The translations under genes and the position numbers were made by a program. Shown here piece by piece: positions 59,832-64,000 of a stretch of DNA of 64,000 bases. Origin of the DNA: Neoconidiobolus thromboides FSU 785 (lineage: Eukaryota; Entomophthoromycota; Entomophthoromycetes; Entomophthorales; Neoconidiobolaceae); assembly GCA_025603075.1 (NCBI GenBank), contig MU626281.1, forward strand, positions 1 to 64,000. The letters run 5' to 3'. Each line of letters starts with the position of its first letter. The stretch's first letter is position 1. The notes below the pieces were generated by a model. It was not told the origin of the DNA and did not search any database. It was given only the letters and a program-made list of their open reading frames with translations.

Positions 59832-61211
59832 TTATTTTATTAATGTAATCAATGAATCCTTGTTTAAAATATCCATAATCTCTGTCTTATTACATTCAAA
59901 CTGAATTTTAATAAATTGAAATAATATAGGATTACTAAGACTGTATACTATTTTTTCTTTACATTTTTTGAAAGTAAATTTCTTGAGTGTAACCGATTCA
60001 ATATTGGGAAATAGATATAAAACATCAAAAATATCTTGTAATGATACAAAGCAATTAACAAATGTTAACTGCTTTATAAAGCTGCACTGGATAAAATGTT
60101 GCTTGTTTAAAGGTCGCTTGTGGTAATAAGTATTGGTATGCTTGATTTTTCTTAAATCAAAATCTCTCAATGAAATTAATTTGTCAGGTTTAAAGACCTG
60201 TTCAAGGAAACATAATTCAATAGTATGAATTGTTAATACTGAAGAAATTGAGGCTATAATACTTGGTAATTCATCTTTTTCCATTATACTCACTTTCTTT
60301 AAATTTGACAATACTTTTAAATCAATAAGCTCAAGCATTGTAGGATTGATATAACCTAAAGCTCTGATTTTATGCTTGTTTATTTTATCAAGTATTCTAA
60401 AATCAAACTCTTCATTGATTGTATCTATGTAAATCTCATTAAATTTTGATAAATCTTTATATTGATTCAAGTATCCATTAAAATGTTTCAAAGTTATGTT
60501 AAATTTGGTTGGAGATTCATAAAATACTAAATCATCAAAGACACGATTATAGAACCGTTTATAACACGTTACTGATAATAGTTTTAAACCCTTTAACTCA
60601 TTCTTTATTTGTTTTAATGAGTCTAAATCTACAATAGAGCCAAAAAGTGAACGAAAGTTCAATACTTTAAGCTTGTCTGGATTGAGATAGCTAACAACCT
60701 CATCAAGTTTATTCGGATTGATATAATTAATAACTTCATCAAGCTTATATTTAAAACGTTCTATATGAAGGTTTTCAATATTGTATAATATAAGCTTAAT
60801 AATTAGTAAAAAAGTTATAAATTCAGGTCTTTCACATGATACTTCTAGCTTAAGAGTTCTTAACCTAGGGAAAGGATTGGAAGCTATTGCCAGGCCCAAT
60901 TCATTCAAATCATTATAACAATATACAGATAAACTAGAGATATTTGGACACAATTTAAGGTATTGGATATTATCATTGGAGCCTACGCTTAAATGATTCA
61001 TATTGTTTCCATTCCTAGTTATAAACTTATCTCGAAATTCATCATCAATATAGAATGCAGGAATTGAATTACACCTTTTATTAAATACCATTATAGAAAT
61101 AAATTTATTAAAGAACCTGTTCAAAGTACGAAGTCTAATTAACTCATATGGAGATACTGAATTCAATATCTCCTCTAAAATAATATCTGATAGATCCTCG
61201 AATTTAAGCAT
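59832..61211 (-). CDS. F-box protein with leucine-rich-repeat-like C-terminus
   Basis: 459 residues from the ATG at 61211. The frame is open for 68 more codons upstream, but that part is a hydrophobic, AT-driven sequence; starting at MLKFEDLSDIILEEIL puts the F-box at the N-terminus, as usual. F-box: about residues 5-40 (LSDIILEEILNSVSPYELIRLRTLNRFFNKFI). The rest has irregular leucine-rich repeats (CPNISSLSVYCYNDLNELG, FPRLRTLKLEV, LDEVVSYLNPDKLKVLNFRS, FPNIESVTLKKF). Known of the family: the F-box binds Skp1 in an SCF ubiquitin ligase and the LRR-like part binds the substrate; the target here is unknown. Two adjacent LDEV..YINP/YLNP segments look like a small internal duplication. Intronless, unlike the housekeeping genes. 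Confidence 0.75.
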   Translation of the reverse strand: MLKFEDLSDIILEEILNSVSPYELIRLRTLNRFFNKFISIMVFNKRCNSIPAFYIDDEFRDKFITRNGNNMNHLSVGSNDNIQYLKLCPNISSLSVYCYNDLNELGLAIASNPFPRLRTLKLEVSCERPEFITFLLIIKLILYNIENLHIERFKYKLDEVINYINPNKLDEVVSYLNPDKLKVLNFRSLFGSIVDLDSLKQIKNELKGLKLLSVTCYKRFYNRVFDDLVFYESPTKFNITLKHFNGYLNQYKDLSKFNEIYIDTINEEFDFRILDKINKHKIRALGYINPTMLELIDLKVLSNLKKVSIMEKDELPSIIASISSVLTIHTIELCFLEQVFKPDKLISLRDFDLRKIKHTNTYYHKRPLNKQHFIQCSFIKQLTFVNCFVSLQDIFDVLYLFPNIESVTLKKFTFKKCKEKIVYSLSNPILFQFIKIQFECNKTEIMDILNKDSLITLIK

Positions 61212-62029
61212 TATGTTCAAATGATAAAGAAAAAATATTTTGTATAAACGAGACAACAAAGTATTTGTATAAAAGAAAAGATAAAAGACCTTTTGAATAA
61301 CGGAAAAAAAAGAAGTAATCTTTCTTATTTTTATAATAAATCCATTGCTTAGTAAATAGTTTAAACAACTTATTAAATTCAATATTTTTATAATATTACA
61401 ATGATATAACATCATAACTCAATGCTTTCTTAATTAATAGCATTATTTCTAATAGCATTTTGGAATTTATTTAACCCCTTAGTACTAAATATATCAAAAA
61501 ATTCTATTGGATTGGAATTTTCATTTTTCAATTATTAAAGAATGATTTTTGCTTAGTCGAGACTAATTTAATAAGCAATATTCATTAATTTTTATAAAAA
61601 TTTAGCAGGTACAGTTTGTTCATAGTATATAAGTAGTTAATATATAATATAACATTGATGGGTTCTAAAAAGAGTAGGGATATGTAATTTTATTAAACTA
61701 AAATTATAAATAAAAGCAAAGTACATTTGATTATATAATAAATAAATAATAATATTAAGTAATATTTTACTATAAAAATAAATGATTAATAGTAAAAGAA
61801 GTATAAAAAACAAAGAACAAAATTTATGAGTAGTTTAATTTATTGTAAGTTAATAAACAAAGCTAAATAAAGTTAAAAAAATAATACAACACTGTTATTT
61901 TTTTATGAATCTTTATTGTAGTTTATAAATCCAAACTGAACTTAAATGAGTAATTTAGATACAAAAATTCTTAAGTTTTTTAATTTTAGAAGTTTTAGAA
62001 ATTTTATATTAACATTTGAGAAAACATAT
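61212..62029. other. Upstream region of the F-box gene
   Basis: AT-rich, no additional gene supported up to MITE copy 24. Confidence 0.45.
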
Positions 62030-62116
62030 GGGGATGTATTTTTGTATTTAAGGATTTTACTAACAATTTTTCCGCTTAAAAATGGAAAAAATAATGAAGT
62101 CAAAAAAAACACTCCC
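62030..62116 (+). mobile_element. MITE copy 24
   Basis: Forward, ends GGGGATGT and ACACTCCC, flanked by ATAT (62026-62029 and 62117-62120). It lies 22 bases from the solo LTR. Confidence 0.85.
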
Positions 62117-62138
62117 ATATCTTTTTTAAGAATTTTAG

Positions 62139-62602
62139 TGTGAAATCTGGTACTCAGGGTTTGGAGTCAAGAACAGCTATTGCTGGGTTGACTACACTAT
62201 AAGTCGAAAGGTCTTAGTTTATGTGACTAAGATAGACTTGGATTATAAAGAATAGCACGTAATAGGTTACAAGCTATATAAGACAAATAGAATAGACAAT
62301 ACTAATGTAAAATCTACGTAAAATACTATTAAGAAAACTTAGTGGCTTTATTAAATGTTCGAGATATCAGGGAATAATTCAGTTAAAAAGCCTCGAACTA
62401 TTATACTCTGTAAACCCTTTTATACTCTCAAAAGTAGAAATATCAAAATGAGAAGATAATATTCTTTTGGATGGAGCTAGAAATTCTCATAACAAATCAA
62501 AATAAGAACATGGGATTGATTTCCTCTGAGCTCGAGAACACAACAGCTTAGGCGATTGTTATGTTATAATTAATCATGGGACTGACAAAGGGATATTTCA
62601 CA
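62139..62602 (+). mobile_element. Solo LTR 1 with 4-bp target duplication
   Basis: 464 bp, beginning TGTGAAAT and ending ATTTCACA (8-bp inverted termini, TG...CA). Flanked by TTAG on both sides (62135-62138 and 62603-62606). A TATATAAG box at about 62275-62282 could be the element's promoter. No internal retrotransposon sequence follows, so it is a solo LTR left by recombination. The family (Ty3 or Ty1 type) cannot be told without the coding part. Confidence 0.88.
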
Positions 62603-62606
62603 TTAG

Positions 62607-63022
62607 TTAAAAAATTAGTTAATAAAAATTAAACAATAATTTTAAATTTAAATAAAATATAGAAATAAAAATAAGTCCTGATCTAATAAATTTAAATCAT
62701 TGTAATAAATAAGCTATATCAAAATTAGGTTTTGGTATCTTATATTTAAAAAAGAACGAAATAATAGGCAAAGTTTATTTTAATTATTTATATAAAATAC
62801 TAAATCATGATTTAACATATACAAGAAACTGTTTGATTAATTTAATATAAAAAAGAAGTATTTAAAAAGCTTATGAAAGTTAATATATAAGCAGATATAA
62901 AGAACTTTTTAAAATTTTAAATTTTTTAGATTATATATTTGAAAAAATTATAAGCTATATAATAGTTTAAATTATAATTAATAAACATCAAAACTTTTGA
63001 TAACAAAAAAGAGTTTTAAAGC
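62607..63022. other. Spacer between the two solo LTRs
   Basis: About 0.4 kb of AT-rich sequence without retrotransposon coding motifs or a primer-binding site. Confidence 0.5.
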
Positions 63023-63448
63023 TGTAAAATCCGGCACTCAGTAGTTGGAATCAAAAAAATTTTTGGTCTACATAGATAGGGTAGACTTGAATTATGAAGA
63101 ATAGCATATAGAAGGCTATAAACTATGTAAAACAAATATAACAGATAATATTACTGTAAAATCTAGGTAAAATACTATCAAAAAGATTTACTGACTTTAT
63201 TAAAACATAATATTAAGGAATAATTCAGTTGAAAAGCCTCAAATTATTATGTTCTAAAACCTGTTTTATACTCCAAGGATAGATATTAAAACAGGAAGAT
63301 AATGTCCTTCAGAATCACATGGCAGAAATTCTCATAGTAAATTGAAATAAAAGACTCAAGATTAATTCTGTCTAAACTTGAGAACATAATGACTTAAGTG
63401 GTTGTTATGTTATAGTCAATCATAAAACTGACAAAGCGATATTTCACA
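63023..63448 (+). mobile_element. Solo LTR 2, older copy
   Basis: 426 bp, TGTAAAAT...ATTTCACA, collinear with LTR 1 along its length but with many substitutions and small deletions (for example the TATATAAG box reads tatgtaaaa). Flanked by AAGC on both sides (63019-63022 and 63449-63452), which independently supports a 4-bp target duplication and a separate insertion. Confidence 0.85.
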
Positions 63449-63452
63449 AAGC

Positions 63453-64000
63453 ATCAAACAATAAAATCAATTGTTAAATATTAACATTGTTTAAGTTATT
63501 GATAGCTAAGTTGACAAACAATCAAAAAAACAAGTAGTTATAATAATAAATAAAAACTATTATTATATTATTTATATTATATAGAAATAGTTAATTATAG
63601 TTTTAAAGTCAACTACTCTTTATTATATGAGTATTTGTTAATTTGATGATATGTTAGTAATGTAATTTTAATAATAAAATAATTAGTTTATAATTTAAGT
63701 AAATTAAAAAACTTTTTAAATAAAATTTTTGCTAATTCATAGTATACATTAAATAAAGTAATTTAAAAACTGGCTAAAAAATGAAATCAATTTAGACATC
63801 CCCATATCATTGATAAGAACAGTAAAAGTTCTTTATTTTTTTTCGAATCTTTAAAATAGAAAAACGGAGTAATTTGAGCCCTATAACAAGGACTCAAATT
63901 CATCCGATTTTTTTAAATTTACCTTTTTTTCTTTCTTTAATTTAATTATTTAAATATCATATAATCACTTCAACAGTAAATATAGATAGATCATTATATA
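63453..64000. other. Right end of the window
   Basis: AT-rich; contains a MITE right-end fragment at 63776-63803 and no gene. Confidence 0.5.
63776..63803 (+). mobile_element. MITE fragment (copy 25), right end only
   Basis: aaaatgaaatcaa followed by acatcccc then atat, the right arm and TIR of the family; the left half is missing. Confidence 0.55.

Noticed and set aside
61212-61415. 68-codon N-terminal extension of the F-box protein
   Set aside because: Hydrophobic AT-driven sequence before the F-box; the ATG at 61211 places the F-box at the start as in known proteins. A signal anchor cannot be fully excluded.

Overview
The window is a piece of a very AT-rich, intron-bearing eukaryotic nuclear genome, most probably fungal. 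The main evidence is several spliced genes recognisable from their conserved motifs: glucosidase II beta with a terminal HDEL, FCP1, a MOZ/Mst2-type MYST acetyltransferase, SRP72 and an Ups2/SLMO lipid-transfer protein. There are also serine/threonine-rich proteins with a signal peptide and a hydrophobic GPI-type C-terminus, and C2H2 zinc-finger proteins of a type familiar from fungi. Introns are mostly about 50-90 nt, with GTAAGT-like donors, and genes carry up to 12 of them, which argues against a typical budding yeast. I cannot name the species or phylum.

Region 1 (1-34 kb) is a gene-poor island. The only genes I can support are seven intronless paralogues of one small protein family, on both strands, separated by about 1.5-7.5 kb. 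Each has a single C2H2 finger at the C-terminus, a basic RPRRK-like stretch just before it, and one or two short LPSxxxxL motifs far upstream. Four of the seven share an AAAGTATATAA promoter core.

Region 2 (34-39.4 kb) holds three secreted, GPI-anchor-like cell-surface proteins, all on the minus strand. The middle one has an 11-residue tandem repeat interrupted by 255 Ns.

Region 3 (40-57 kb) is gene-dense and housekeeping: GTB1 (ER glycoprotein trimming), a 77-residue membrane protein, FCP1 (RNA polymerase II CTD phosphatase), an O-methyltransferase, the MYST acetyltransferase, two tRNA-Gln(UUG) genes, SRP72 and the Ups2/SLMO protein. These appear to be independent genes, not a pathway cluster.

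Region 4 (57-64 kb) is gene-poor again. It holds two decayed lysine-rich pseudogenes, an F-box protein and two solo LTRs with 4-bp target duplications. A third, inverted LTR fragment lies at base 1.

About 25 copies of one roughly 95-bp inverted-repeat element (TIR GGGGATGT) are scattered through regions 1, 3 and 4, always outside recognised exons. The most novel-looking content is the zinc-finger island, this MITE-like family and the hypervariable surface-protein repeat.
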